Source: Alphaproteobacteria bacterium (GTDB lineage: Bacteria > Pseudomonadota > Alphaproteobacteria > UBA8366). From it: a stretch of DNA of 64,000 nucleotides. The DNA lies in the NCBI GenBank assembly GCA_021774335.1, contig JAJFJD010000033.1, positions 124,001 through 188,000 of the forward strand. The letters run 5' to 3'. Position numbers and translations under genes: made by a program. Each line of letters begins with the position of its first letter. Within the stretch, counting starts at the first letter, position 1. Positions 1 to 8,366 of this stretch are shown piece after piece. The notes under the pieces were generated by a model, which was not told the DNA's origin, searched no databases, and worked only from the letters and a program-made list of their open reading frames with translations.

Positions 1-530
1 GCACCTGTGCGATCTATAACGAGGTCTGCCGCACGCATCCCGAATATCTGCCGACGCTGTTCCGCGGTTATCACTACGACCTGCGCGGCGAGGGCCCGAC
101 CGGCGACCCCGACGAAGTTACCGACAATCGCGTGCCGGTGTTCAGTTGGTGGAAGGACCGGATGAGTTGCCGCTTCCACGGACGGTCGATCCGCGAAGGC
201 ATGAAGAAGGCCGGGCAACCGCTGCAGGGGATCGACGCCGACGCGGTCGACTATGTGGAAGCGCTGGCCGCCGACGACCGGTTCCGCTTTGATATGGATT
301 TAGAGCCGGGCGATATCCAGATCCTGAACAACTACGCCGTGCTGCATGCGCGCGACGGTTTCGAGGACTGGCCGGAGCAGAACAAACGACGCCATCTCCT
401 GCGCCTCTGGATCAATCTCGATCCGTCCATCGCGCGGCCGCTCGACCCGGTTTTCGCGGCCAAGAACAACACCGGCCCGCGCGGCGCCATACACATACAA
501 ACCGAGCATTCCGGATGGGTTCCCCAATGA
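1..530 (+). CDS. TauD/TfdA-type Fe(II)/2-oxoglutarate dioxygenase, 3' part
   Basis: This is the C-terminal part (about 175 residues) of a gene that begins before the window; the reading frame is open from base 3. The end of the protein carries the distal iron-binding histidine region (LHARDGF) and, about 20 residues later, the arginine-rich strand RRHLLRLWI that binds the 2-oxoglutarate carboxylate in TauD/gamma-butyrobetaine-hydroxylase-like enzymes. The proximal HxD motif must lie upstream of the window. The stop codon overlaps the start of the next oxygenase gene by four bases (ATGA), so the two are probably co-translated. The substrate cannot be told from this fragment. Confidence 0.85.
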   Translation, partial: TCAIYNEVCRTHPEYLPTLFRGYHYDLRGEGPTGDPDEVTDNRVPVFSWWKDRMSCRFHGRSIREGMKKAGQPLQGIDADAVDYVEALAADDRFRFDMDLEPGDIQILNNYAVLHARDGFEDWPEQNKRRHLLRLWINLDPSIARPLDPVFAAKNNTGPRGAIHIQTEHSGWVPQ

Positions 531-1570
531 CGGCACATCTATTCAAGGAAAATGCACCGGACGACATGGACGCGGCAATCGCGCGGATTCCGGTCATAGA
601 CTTCGGTCCGTATTTCGCGGGCGAAGATGGCGCGTTGGAGGCATTGGCCACCGAAGTGCGGCATGCCTGCGAAACCATCGGCTTCCTATACATCAAGAAC
701 CACGGGGTGCCGCAAGACCTAATCGACCATGCCTTCGAGCAATCGAAACGCTTCCATGCCCTGCCGCTGGAGGAGAAGCGCAAGCTGAAGCTGGACGCCT
801 ACAACGTCGGCTATCTGGAAATGAACACCAGCATGCAAGCGCATTCGACGGTGCATAAGGCGACCAAGCCCAACCAGAACGAATCCTTCTTCGTCACCCA
901 CGACCGGCCGGCCGACCATCCGGACCGGATCGCTGGGAAGCCGCTGCGCGGCGGCAACTACTGGCCGGATGGATTGCCGGGGTTCCGCGATGGCGTAATG
1001 GCATATTTGAAGGCAGTCCACGACCTGGGCCAGCGCATGCTGCCGGCCTTCGCGGTGGCGCTCGGTATGCCGGCGGATCATTTCACGCCGCTGTTCTCGG
1101 ACGAGAACCACGCGACGCTGCGCATGCTGCACTATCCGCCGACCAAGATGGAAGACAACGACTTCGGCACCAGCCCGCACACGGATAACAGCTTCCTGAC
1201 GATCTTGGCGCGCTCGGAGGTGCCGGGCCTCGCGATCCGCTTGCCGTCGGGCGAGTGGGTCACGCCGCCGCTGATCGACGGCACCTTCCTGGTCAATCTC
1301 GGCAATATCATGCGGCGGATGTCGAACAACCGCTTTCTATCGACACCACACGGCGTGATCGTCGACGGCGCGGAGGACCGCTACTCGATCGCCTATTTCC
1401 ACAGCCCGAACCCGTACCGCACCATCGAGGTACTGGCGAGCTGCAGCGATGCCGATAACCCACCGAAATACGAACCCGCGCTCTACGCCGACCTGATCAT
1501 GGAATTCTTCAGCGCCAACTACTTCCACCAGAAGAAACACGGCGAGACGGCGATCAAGAACCGCTATTAG
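527..1570 (+). CDS. isopenicillin N synthase-like Fe(II)/2OG oxygenase
   Basis: This 347-residue protein belongs to the isopenicillin N synthase-like non-haem iron oxygenases. The N-terminal DIOX_N-type segment contains IPVIDFGPYF and GFLYIKNHGV. The double-stranded beta-helix core shows the iron triad His218-x-Asp220 (PHTDNSF) and His275 (STPHGV), followed by the co-substrate motif RYSIAYF at Arg285. The ATG at 527 is chosen because it overlaps the stop of the preceding dioxygenase as ATGA; an in-frame ATG at 515 is the alternative. Family members hydroxylate or cyclise small molecules, and the actual substrate is unknown. Pairing with a TauD-type enzyme suggests consecutive oxidations in one pathway, which is inference. 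Confidence 0.9.
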   Translation: MTAHLFKENAPDDMDAAIARIPVIDFGPYFAGEDGALEALATEVRHACETIGFLYIKNHGVPQDLIDHAFEQSKRFHALPLEEKRKLKLDAYNVGYLEMNTSMQAHSTVHKATKPNQNESFFVTHDRPADHPDRIAGKPLRGGNYWPDGLPGFRDGVMAYLKAVHDLGQRMLPAFAVALGMPADHFTPLFSDENHATLRMLHYPPTKMEDNDFGTSPHTDNSFLTILARSEVPGLAIRLPSGEWVTPPLIDGTFLVNLGNIMRRMSNNRFLSTPHGVIVDGAEDRYSIAYFHSPNPYRTIEVLASCSDADNPPKYEPALYADLIMEFFSANYFHQKKHGETAIKNRY

Positions 1571-1590
1571 GCGCTGCGGCCAAGCGCCGG

Positions 1591-2319
1591 TTACCCCGGC
1601 CGGGCGACGGACAACCGACCGACCACGCCGTGTTTCTCGATCATGCTGGCAACCAGGCCGGATGATTTGCAATCCTCGACGAAGTCGCGCAGGTAGGGAA
1701 TCGCTGCGGTGTTCGTCTTCAACGTGCCGATCGCCTGCTGCACCTCGGCGAACTTGCCGTCGAGAATCCGTGTGCCGGGCATTTTCTCCAGGTCGTCCAA
1801 CTGACCCGGCCTCAACCCGGCCAAGGCATCGATCTTCTCCGCCATGAAACGTTCTTTCGCTTCCTCGCCTTTATCGGTGGTGATCAGCGTCGCGTTCTTG
1901 ACATTGGCGGCAAGCCACAGACCGTAGGCGGCCTCGCCGCGCACGATGATCGTGTTCCCTTCGCGGTCGACCTCGTCGGCGTGTTTCAGCGGCGAATCCT
2001 CGTGGACCATATAGGTCGCTTCGATCTCGGCATAGGCGGCGGTGAAAGCCATTTTCTCCATGCGCGCCGGCTCCGCGCCCACATTGCCGATGTCCCATTC
2101 GTCCTTGCCCGCCGCGGCGACCACCAGGCCCGGTGATTCATACGGTACATAGGCAACGTCGACACCCAATCGCCGGGCGAGTTCGGCGCCCATGTTCGGC
2201 GACACCCCATCGGGATCACCCGACGGCGATTTACCGGTGACGAGTAGGAAATTGCCCATATTGATCCCAACGCGCAGGACCCCGTTTGGGGCGAGTTCTT
2301 TGACCACTTGTTCCGACAT
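1591..2319 (-). CDS. amino-acid-type ABC solute-binding protein fold, no signal peptide
   Basis: This 242-residue protein has the family 3 solute-binding (type II periplasmic binding) fold: an opening strand VLRVGINMGNF, the segment GVSPNMGAELARRLGVDVAYV, and a later WDIGNVGAEPARMEKMAFT region matching the hinge and ligand pocket. It starts directly with MSEQVVKEL and has neither a Sec signal nor a lipobox, so as written it would stay in the cytoplasm. The ATG at 2319 has GGGAG eight bases upstream; the in-frame TTG at 2334 lies within that site. No permease or ATPase genes adjoin it; instead an MFS carrier gene lies 47 bp upstream on the same strand. It may be a cytoplasmic ligand-binding protein or a wrongly placed transporter component. 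Confidence 0.8.
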   Translation of the reverse strand: MSEQVVKELAPNGVLRVGINMGNFLLVTGKSPSGDPDGVSPNMGAELARRLGVDVAYVPYESPGLVVAAAGKDEWDIGNVGAEPARMEKMAFTAAYAEIEATYMVHEDSPLKHADEVDREGNTIIVRGEAAYGLWLAANVKNATLITTDKGEEAKERFMAEKIDALAGLRPGQLDDLEKMPGTRILDGKFAEVQQAIGTLKTNTAAIPYLRDFVEDCKSSGLVASMIEKHGVVGRLSVARPG

Positions 2320-2366
2320 GAGGGCGTCTCCCAATTATATTATTTCGTGAGTTGTCTAATTGCCGA

Positions 2367-3623
2367 CTATGACCGCGGCTCGACGGCGGATGCAGGACTT
2401 TTGTAACCGTTAAGGGCGAACAACATCAAACCGGTGGCCACAACACAGTATAGCGCCATCAGCACGCAGATCGATTCCACGGACACGTCCCAGTCCATCA
2501 ACGCCCCCATCGTCAACGGTCCGAGCGCGGAAGAAAACACCATGAGCGACACGGCGAGCGAGCGGATCGCACCCAAATGGCGGACGCCATACACCTCGGC
2601 CCAGAGCGACGTGACCGCGGTATTACCGACACCGCTGGTCAGGCCGACCATCAGCAGATACGGCAAGACCCAATAACGCGCGTCGAAGGCCCAGATGATC
2701 AGCAGACCCAGAACAATTGGCAGCAGGAACGCCGGCAACACCCGCGCCGCCGTAATGCGGTCGATCAGCGGTCCGGACGCGAGGGACGCAATGACCGATC
2801 CAGCCGCATAAATCCAGTAATTGCCGGTCATCCAGGCCGCGCTCCAACCCTTAACGGCGGCGATCTCCAGGTTATGGAAGAACAACGCGGTGCTGACGAA
2901 AGAGGGCGCCAGGATGGCCGGCAGCAGCAGATAGAACCGCGCATCGCGCATGACCTGTTTGCGCGACCATTGTTCCGGTTCCTTCACAGCGACATGCGAT
3001 CCCGACCCGGTAAGTGCCGATACGTCTTGCTCCGCACCGTGCCCCCGCAGCAGCCACCAAACCAACGGCAGAATGCCGGCGCCCAGGATCACGGCCGTAA
3101 TGCCATAGGTCTCGCGCCAGCCGAATGTCACGATCGACAGGACCGCCAGGACGGGCAGCACGGCTTTCCCGACACCGTCGCCCAGCAGGACCAACGCAAT
3201 CGCCTTGCCGCGGTCGATGTGGAAGAACCGCGCCGTCGCCGTCTTTCCCGTGTGACTCGCCAACCCCTGACCAAACTGGCGCAACAGGAAGATCGCGACA
3301 ATGAGAAGCGCTGCCGACGGCACCAGCGCCATGAAGGCCGAGGCAAAGGCAAGGCCGATGCATACGGCGATCGCAAAGGCGCGGAGCGGGTAGCGGTCGA
3401 TTTGCTGGCCGGTCCACGGCAGCACGAGGGCGCTCGCCAGCGTGCCAATCATGTAGATGCCGCTCCACTCGGTGTGGCTGAGACCGTACTCGCCCCGCAC
3501 CGCCGGGCCGAACGTGCCGATGATGACCGTCTGCCCCGCACTGGCGGCGAAGGTCATCGTGAAGCCGAAACTCAGGAAACGGCCGTGGGCGCCAATAAGG
3601 CGCAGGTAGCTGATGAGCGACAT
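2367..3623 (-). CDS. MFS transporter
   Basis: This is a 418-residue inner-membrane carrier of the major facilitator superfamily. About twelve hydrophobic segments can be counted, with a central hydrophilic loop around residues 195-215 (GHGAEQDVSALTG) that separates the two six-helix halves. The helix 2-3 loop region reads GQQIDRYPLRAF, similar to the family's GxxxDRxGRR signature. It most resembles anion or monocarboxylate-type carriers of the oxalate/formate antiporter branch, but substrate is not evident. It lies between the cupin gene and the solute-binding-protein gene on the same strand and is probably cotranscribed with them. I see no clear ribosome site before the ATG at 3623. Confidence 0.88.
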   Translation of the reverse strand: MSLISYLRLIGAHGRFLSFGFTMTFAASAGQTVIIGTFGPAVRGEYGLSHTEWSGIYMIGTLASALVLPWTGQQIDRYPLRAFAIAVCIGLAFASAFMALVPSAALLIVAIFLLRQFGQGLASHTGKTATARFFHIDRGKAIALVLLGDGVGKAVLPVLAVLSIVTFGWRETYGITAVILGAGILPLVWWLLRGHGAEQDVSALTGSGSHVAVKEPEQWSRKQVMRDARFYLLLPAILAPSFVSTALFFHNLEIAAVKGWSAAWMTGNYWIYAAGSVIASLASGPLIDRITAARVLPAFLLPIVLGLLIIWAFDARYWVLPYLLMVGLTSGVGNTAVTSLWAEVYGVRHLGAIRSLAVSLMVFSSALGPLTMGALMDWDVSVESICVLMALYCVVATGLMLFALNGYKSPASAVEPRS

Positions 3624-3696
3624 GGACTATGAGTCTGTGACTGGGATCGGCGCGGTCACGCCGATTTCCCAGAATGCCCGATTACGACAGATCGCA

Positions 3697-4086
3697 CTAG
3701 CCCGCGGCCGGCGGCTCTTCGTCGGTGATGTGTTCTGTCGGCTGCGGTGTCGTCGTCATGATCGTCACTCCGTTCGGCGCATGGAACTGATGCCAGGTAT
3801 TCTGCGGCACGATGGCGATCATGCCTTGCGCGAGATCCAACTTCTCTTCACTGCCGTCGCCATCCCGCAAGGTCAGGGTTACGCTGCCTTTGAGGATCTG
3901 CACGATCTCTTCACCGTTCGGATGCCGCTCCCATTGGCTGACGCCGGAGAAGCCTCCTGCGAAGACGGCGCCGTCGCGGTACTCCGCCATGCGGGCAAAG
4001 ACGCCCGTGGTGTCGGAGAACCGAGTGCGGCCTTCAAGGAACTTTTGGTTGGAAAGCACGGCTTCGATATCTATGGCGTCGGTCAT
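3697..4086 (-). CDS. cupin-domain protein
   Basis: This 129-residue single-domain protein has a conserved cupin barrel. Cupin motif 1 is recognisable as WERHPNGEEIVQILKGSVTL (about residues 52-71), with His55 and the glutamates near residue 60 as possible metal ligands, and motif 2 appears as IVPQNTWHQFHAPNG. The start at 4086 has GGAGGA seven bases upstream. The open frame continues upstream to 4257 but that stretch overlaps the thioesterase gene and has no family resemblance. Small cupins of this kind are metal-binding isomerases, dioxygenases or sugar-binding proteins; nothing here settles which. It sits in the same-strand run with the MFS carrier. Confidence 0.85.
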   Translation of the reverse strand: MTDAIDIEAVLSNQKFLEGRTRFSDTTGVFARMAEYRDGAVFAGGFSGVSQWERHPNGEEIVQILKGSVTLTLRDGDGSEEKLDLAQGMIAIVPQNTWHQFHAPNGVTIMTTTPQPTEHITDEEPPAAG

Positions 4087-4216
4087 CAAGGCATCCTCCA
4101 AATGAAGCGGATCGGCGTTGATGGTCGCGCAATCGTCCGACAACGGCAACCCTCCGAACCGCAGTGCGGCACCAACCCCTGGAAAATCCGGCGCCGCGCG
4201 CCCTAGCCCGCAGTCA

Positions 4217-4636
4217 CTAGCCTTTCGTCGGGGCCATGTCCTTCGGATCGGTCGCATGAACCCGGCGCGTCATGAAGGTGCCGAGGCCGGCAGCACAGAC
4301 CGAGCCCGTGCCATCGATGACTTCACAGCGCACCACCGCCGACCGCGATCCCGCGCGGATGACATCCGCCGTGCCGGTCAGCCGGTCGCCCGTCGCCGCT
4401 GCCAGATAATTGACCTTAATCTCCAGCGTCGCCATCGGGCGCTTGCGCGTATCGTAGTTGCCGCCCGCCGCCGCCGTGGCCATTGCCACATCGATCAGCG
4501 AGGCGATCACACCGCCTTGCACGACGCCACGCAGATTGCGCATTTCCTCGCGCACCGGCATGCCGACAACCGCGTGGCCGTCCTCCATCACCTCATAGTC
4601 GACGCCGAGCCATTTCCGAAAGCCTTCATCCGGCAT
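4217..4636 (-). CDS. PaaI-type hotdog-fold acyl-CoA thioesterase
   Basis: This protein of about 139 residues belongs to the PaaI/4HBT hotdog thioesterases, which hydrolyse acyl- or aryl-CoA esters. The family pattern is present: LRGVVQGGVIASLIDVAMA, where the GG-containing helix holds the catalytic acidic residue (Asp in SLID), then MATLEIKVNYLAA and the final strands VVRCEVIDGTGSVCAAG. The ATG at 4636 has GAAGGA about nine bases upstream and is preferred to in-frame ATGs at 4645 and 4681. It lies between the TauD-type oxygenase and cupin genes on the same strand, so it may remove CoA in that pathway. Confidence 0.88.
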   Translation of the reverse strand: MPDEGFRKWLGVDYEVMEDGHAVVGMPVREEMRNLRGVVQGGVIASLIDVAMATAAAGGNYDTRKRPMATLEIKVNYLAAATGDRLTGTADVIRAGSRSAVVRCEVIDGTGSVCAAGLGTFMTRRVHATDPKDMAPTKG

Positions 4637-4687
4637 ATTTTCCATTCCTTCTTTTTCTTGTGCCGGGTGGCACGTGGTCATTTGATC

Positions 4688-5557
4688 CTATTCGTCCATA
4701 CTCGATCCGACGCCCTTTACGCGCGTCTGCCGCATGTATCGTCGGTACTTGTCCGCGTCATAGCCGCTACCGCGGTGGACCAGGCAGCGGTTGTCCCAGA
4801 TCACCAGATCGCCCGTTTGCCACGCATGGGAATACACATGCTCGTCCTGAGTTGCACGGTCCAGCAAATCGTCGAGCAGCGCGCGGCTGTCTTCGAAACT
4901 CCAACCGACGATCGACTTGGCATGCGAGCCGACGAATATGTTCTTCGCCCCGGTGCGCGGATTGCGGCGCACGAGTTTCTGCTGCACCGGCGGCAACGAT
5001 GCCGCGTGCGACGGCGTCACGGCGTCGGGACCGACCTTGGAGCGGGAAAAGACATAGTCATGTTCCGCAATCAACGGATCGACCTTGGCCTGCTCAGCCT
5101 CGGATAGGCGATCGTAGGTGGCGCGGCCGCTGGCGAATTCGGTTTTCCCGCCTTCCGCCGGCACCTCGTAGGCGCACATGATCGAGACGTAGGTCGGCAC
5201 ATCGCGGAACGACGAGTCCGAATGCCACATGTTGTTGCCGGTCTGGAACCGCGTCCGTTTATGCGAATTGTCGAGGACGCTGCCGTCGGCCATCACGTTG
5301 CCGATGGTGCCGAAATACTCGATCACGCCTTCCTGGCCGAGCTTCACATGGCTCGGCTCCGGCTCACCGAGGGCCGCGGTGACGGCGAGTTGATGCTCGT
5401 CATCAAACGGCTGATCGGGGAAACACAGGAACGAGTAGTCGTCGATCGCGGCGCGAATTTCTTCCACCACCTCGTCCGTCAACGGTTCGCGAAGATCGAC
5501 ACCGGTGATACGAGCGCCGAAATCCGGGTGAATTTTCTCAATCGTCAGCGCGGCCAT
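4688..5557 (-). CDS. TauD/TfdA-family dioxygenase
   Basis: This 289-residue Fe(II)/2-oxoglutarate dioxygenase belongs to the taurine/2,4-D dioxygenase family. It opens with ALTIEKIHPDFGARITGVDL, has the HxD iron ligands in NNMWHSDSSF, the distal histidine in CLVHRGSGYD and the 2-oxoglutarate arginine in RRYMRQTRV. The ATG at 5557 follows GGAG by eight bases; the in-frame GTG at 5566 overlaps that site. It is the first gene of a same-strand run with thioesterase, cupin, MFS carrier and solute-binding protein, which looks like an uptake and oxidative degradation unit. Relatives act on taurine, alkyl sulfates or phenoxyacetates, and the sequence does not discriminate. Confidence 0.92.
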   Translation of the reverse strand: MAALTIEKIHPDFGARITGVDLREPLTDEVVEEIRAAIDDYSFLCFPDQPFDDEHQLAVTAALGEPEPSHVKLGQEGVIEYFGTIGNVMADGSVLDNSHKRTRFQTGNNMWHSDSSFRDVPTYVSIMCAYEVPAEGGKTEFASGRATYDRLSEAEQAKVDPLIAEHDYVFSRSKVGPDAVTPSHAASLPPVQQKLVRRNPRTGAKNIFVGSHAKSIVGWSFEDSRALLDDLLDRATQDEHVYSHAWQTGDLVIWDNRCLVHRGSGYDADKYRRYMRQTRVKGVGSSMDE

Positions 5558-5645
5558 GGGGATCACTCCGGAAAATATCTGGAAATCGATTCAAGCACCA
5601 AATGCGCGGCGCGCCAAGTTGAATGCCCGATATCGGATCAACGGT

Positions 5646-6668
5646 CTATCCGGACGGCTCGCCCAACTTGACCAACTGCTTGCCGAAATTCTCACTGGTC
5701 AGCAAACGCAAGAAAGCGGTCGGCATGGATTCTATACCCTCCATCACGTCTTCGCGGAATTTGAGCCGGCCCTCGCCGTGCCACGCCGCGAGTTGCCGGA
5801 TGCCGTCGTCAAAGCGGTCGGCATAGTCGCTGACGAGAAACCCTTCCATGCGGGCGCGATTGATCAGCAGTTGCCGGTTGTGGCGAAGGCCGATATCGGG
5901 CTGATCAAATTTATCGGACAGCGAAACCATGCCACAGATGATGATCCGCGCCTTCATCGCCAGGTTTTGCATCGCCGCGTCGTGGATCGGCCCGCCGGTG
6001 TTGTCGAAGTAGATATCGACCCCGGATGGGCACATCTCGGCGACGGCGGCGCCCAGATCCCCGGCCTCGCGATAGTTGATGCCGCCGTCGTAACCGATCT
6101 CGCGGCACCACTCGAGCTTGGCCTCGCTGCTGGCGATCGCGATGGCGCGGCATCCCATGTTCTTGGCGATCTGCCCGACCACCTGCCCCACGGCACCCGA
6201 CGCGGCGGAGACCAGCACCGTCTCCCCCGGCTTGGGCCGGCCCAGATCGAGCAGCGCGAAATAGGCGGTCAGCCCGGGCATCCCGAGATAGCTCACCGCG
6301 CTCTGGATCGGTGCGATCGACGGATCGATCCGGCGCAGATGCTCGCCCTTGAGCACCGGGTATTCCTGCCAGCCAAAGCCCATGCTTTCAGCAATATCGC
6401 CGGGTTTCCAGTCGGGATGCTTGGAGGCGACCACCTCGCCAACCCCGCCACCCCGCATGACACCGCCCAATTCGACGCTGGCGGCGTAGTTCTTGGCGGG
6501 GCTGATCCGTCCGCGCATATACGGATCGACCGACAGATACAGCGACCGGATCAGCACCTGACCATCGCGCGGGTCGCGCAGCGGCGCTTCCTCCAGCCGC
6601 CAGTCGGACTCGGTCGGCATGCCCTCCGGATAGTTGGCGAGTACCCAGCGGCGATTTGTGTCGGTCAC
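5646..6668 (-). CDS. NADP-dependent MDR oxidoreductase (CurA/LTB4 dehydrogenase-like)
   Basis: This 340-residue enzyme is a zinc-free medium-chain dehydrogenase/reductase of the leukotriene B4 12-hydroxydehydrogenase / CurA group, which reduce alpha,beta-unsaturated carbonyls with NADPH. Diagnostic segments are YLSVDPYMRGRI (residues about 46-57), LGMPGLTAYFALLDLG and the dinucleotide loop VSAASGAVGQVVGQIAK, followed by IYFDNTGG. Zinc-binding cysteines are absent. The start is a GTG at 6668 with GAGGAA upstream. It stands about 90 bp from the TauD-type gene on the same strand, so it may head that run. Confidence 0.92.
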   Translation of the reverse strand: MTDTNRRWVLANYPEGMPTESDWRLEEAPLRDPRDGQVLIRSLYLSVDPYMRGRISPAKNYAASVELGGVMRGGGVGEVVASKHPDWKPGDIAESMGFGWQEYPVLKGEHLRRIDPSIAPIQSAVSYLGMPGLTAYFALLDLGRPKPGETVLVSAASGAVGQVVGQIAKNMGCRAIAIASSEAKLEWCREIGYDGGINYREAGDLGAAVAEMCPSGVDIYFDNTGGPIHDAAMQNLAMKARIIICGMVSLSDKFDQPDIGLRHNRQLLINRARMEGFLVSDYADRFDDGIRQLAAWHGEGRLKFREDVMEGIESMPTAFLRLLTSENFGKQLVKLGEPSG

Positions 6669-6779
6669 GGCGTTCCTCTTTTCGCAAAATTGATCTAAAC
6701 AGCATCCTAATCATGCGCCATCCTGTTGGCGACCGCCCAACCAACCTCCCGCACCGAACACGGACGATAGAACTCAGCA

Positions 6780-7217
6780 ATGCGACAATTGGTCGAGAGA
6801 ATAAAACTAGTAATCCATATCGCAAGAATGTGGAGCCAGGCGCTGGATTTGACCGCGAATGAGAATTTCGGCGCGGCATTGAGGGTCGTGAGGGATATGG
6901 AGGCTCTGGGTGCCTCGCGATCCGAACTGACGCTTCTGAAAGGGGTCTTATTGTTTAGGCTCGCAGAGCACGAGGATGCGTTGGAGACACTGATCGTTGC
7001 GCACATGAGGGTTTCACAAGACGCGGCTATAGCCCCCCCGAACAATAAATACTTGATGTGTTATGCATCGGTCTGGGGGCAGAAAGCCATGAAATCGCTG
7101 GGGCGCGAGGTCGAAACTCCCTTCGCCATAGATTTTCGGGAGGTTCCGTTGAAGCTCGTCCAGCGGCCCTATAAGCGAAAATTCCCTCTCCGCGATCACC
7201 CCGATTGGTCGGAATAG
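6780..7217 (+). CDS. hypothetical protein with a TPR-like helical region
   Basis: I do not recognise this 145-residue protein. Residues 20-75 alternate amphipathic helices (NFGAALRVVRDMEALG, then LTLLKGVLLFRLAEHEDALE) in the spacing of one or two degenerate tetratricopeptide repeats; the C-terminal third is basic and ends RKFPLRDHPDWSE. There is no signal peptide or membrane segment. The start has no good ribosome site and a competing frame exists on the other strand, so both start and reality of the gene are moderately supported. The local base composition is lower in GC than the neighbouring genes. Confidence 0.5.
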   Translation: MRQLVERIKLVIHIARMWSQALDLTANENFGAALRVVRDMEALGASRSELTLLKGVLLFRLAEHEDALETLIVAHMRVSQDAAIAPPNNKYLMCYASVWGQKAMKSLGREVETPFAIDFREVPLKLVQRPYKRKFPLRDHPDWSE

Positions 7218-7283
7218 ATCGGCGCATCCGGCACCGGAACTTTCACAGACACCGCACCGCCGGAAACTTCAGACGGGGAACAC

Positions 7284-7877
7284 TTAGTCTCCCGCGTCGA
7301 TCTTCGCGATCTCGCCGCCCTCCAGCAGATAAAACGCGTCCTGCGGCTGTTCCAGGTCCATCATGTCCTGCGGTTCCATCCCGGCATAGACCCCACGGAA
7401 GACTCGGCCGACGCCGCCATGGGCGACGACGATCCGCGATCCCTGGTCCGGCAGCGCCTTTAGCCAGCGGCCGACCCGTGCGGCGAGCATGCCGTAACTC
7501 TCACCATCCGGCGGTACATAGTCCCAGCGCTCGGCGTTGCGGCAGTCGAGCTCACCTGGATATTTGGCATCGATTTCCGCAAAGGTGTGGCCATCCCACT
7601 TGCCCCAGCAGATTTCCTTCAGGTCATCGTGGAAATCGCAGGACGCATAGTCCAGCCCTGCCTCTTCGCAAATCAGCGCCGCGGTCTGGCGGCAGCGGCC
7701 GAGCGGGCTGACCACCATCTGATGATCGATATCTTCGCCGAGATGGGCGCCGAGCGCGCGGCCGACACACATCGCCTGTTCGACACCGTCGCGGGTCAGC
7801 GGCGAGTCGAGATGGCCCTGCATGCGGCCCTCCCGGTTCCACATGGTTTCGCCGTGGCGAACGAGATAAATGCGCAA
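7284..7877 (-). CDS. histidine phosphatase family protein
   Basis: This 197-residue protein is a phosphoglycerate-mutase-like (branch 1) histidine phosphatase. The catalytic RHG motif occurs at the very N-terminus (YLVRHGETMWN), with SPLGRCRQTA carrying the second phosphate-binding arginine, the acid-base Glu in PPDGESYGML and the second catalytic histidine in IVVAHGGVGR. I place the start at a TTG (7877), giving MRIYLVRHGE with AAAGG nine bases upstream; the longer open frame to 7997 would overlap the arsR operator and add unlike residues. Family members dephosphorylate sugar phosphates, nucleotides or cobalamin precursors. The target is unknown. Confidence 0.88.
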   Translation of the reverse strand: MRIYLVRHGETMWNREGRMQGHLDSPLTRDGVEQAMCVGRALGAHLGEDIDHQMVVSPLGRCRQTAALICEEAGLDYASCDFHDDLKEICWGKWDGHTFAEIDAKYPGELDCRNAERWDYVPPDGESYGMLAARVGRWLKALPDQGSRIVVAHGGVGRVFRGVYAGMEPQDMMDLEQPQDAFYLLEGGEIAKIDAGD

Positions 7878-7991
7878 GATGCGTGACCTTTCCCTGTCGA
7901 TAGAGCGGCCCAGAGTGTAGCGCTTTTCCGCAACAGCGAAACCCGTCAGCACGGTTTCGGAAAGAACGCTGGGCTTGACTTCCCTATTTAT

Positions 7992-8017
7992 TTCCACATA
8001 TTTGGAAATATGGAAAC
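7992..8017. promoter_or_regulatory. probable ArsR operator overlapping the arsR start codon
   Basis: The inverted repeat CATATTTGGAAATATG (7997-8012) has perfect 7-base arms around GG and is extended by partly matching flanks. Its right arm contains the ATG (8010-8012) of the ArsR-type gene. ArsR-family repressors bind such AT-rich dyads, so autorepression is likely. No clear Shine-Dalgarno precedes the ATG, so the mRNA may be leaderless or weakly translated. Confidence 0.65.
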
Positions 8018-8351
8018 GAATGATGCCGTCACTGCTCTTTCAGCGCTCGCCCAGGAAACACGCCTGCAGATTTTTCGCTGGCTCGTGGAGCGTGGTCCGC
8101 GCGGTGCGCCGGCCGGCGAGATCGCCGACGAAATGGGATTGCCGGGTGCCACCCTGTCCTTCCATTTGAGCCAACTCAAACAAGCGGGACTGCTGTCCTG
8201 CAAGCGCGATGGACGCTCGCTGATCTATTCGGCGAACTATCCGGCAATGGCTGACCTGATGGCCTATTTAACCGAGAATTGCTGCCGCGGCGACGATGCC
8301 TGTGGCCCCACCCTGCCCGACGCTGCCACAGTGGCGGCGGACGCGACCTAA
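8010..8351 (+). CDS. arsR: ArsR-family metalloregulatory repressor
   Basis: This 113-residue winged-helix protein is an ArsR/SmtB repressor. The core reads ALAQETRLQIFRWLVERG, then the recognition helix region GLPGATLSFHLSQLKQAGLL, then the wing CKRDGRSLIYSANY. The usual ELCVC arsenic site in the DNA-binding helix is missing; instead cysteines lie at the start of the wing (SCKRDG) and in the C-terminus (NCCRGDDACG), which resembles the C-terminal As(III) sites of the ArsR2-type regulators. It is followed six bases from its stop by a ribosome site and ArsI gene, so it should sense arsenicals and control both. Confidence 0.9.
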   Translation: METNDAVTALSALAQETRLQIFRWLVERGPRGAPAGEIADEMGLPGATLSFHLSQLKQAGLLSCKRDGRSLIYSANYPAMADLMAYLTENCCRGDDACGPTLPDAATVAADAT

Positions 8352-8366
8352 GGAGATTTGATCCCC

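Noticed and set aside
2577..3632. A 351-codon plus-strand frame opposite the MFS gene
   Set aside because: It mirrors the membrane protein on the other strand and is extremely rich in Arg, Gln and Asp with no recognisable fold.
6707..7045. A minus-strand frame of 112 codons opposite the hypothetical TPR-like gene
   Set aside because: It is a Ser-rich frame with no domain; the plus-strand protein has a more regular helical pattern, though the choice is not certain.
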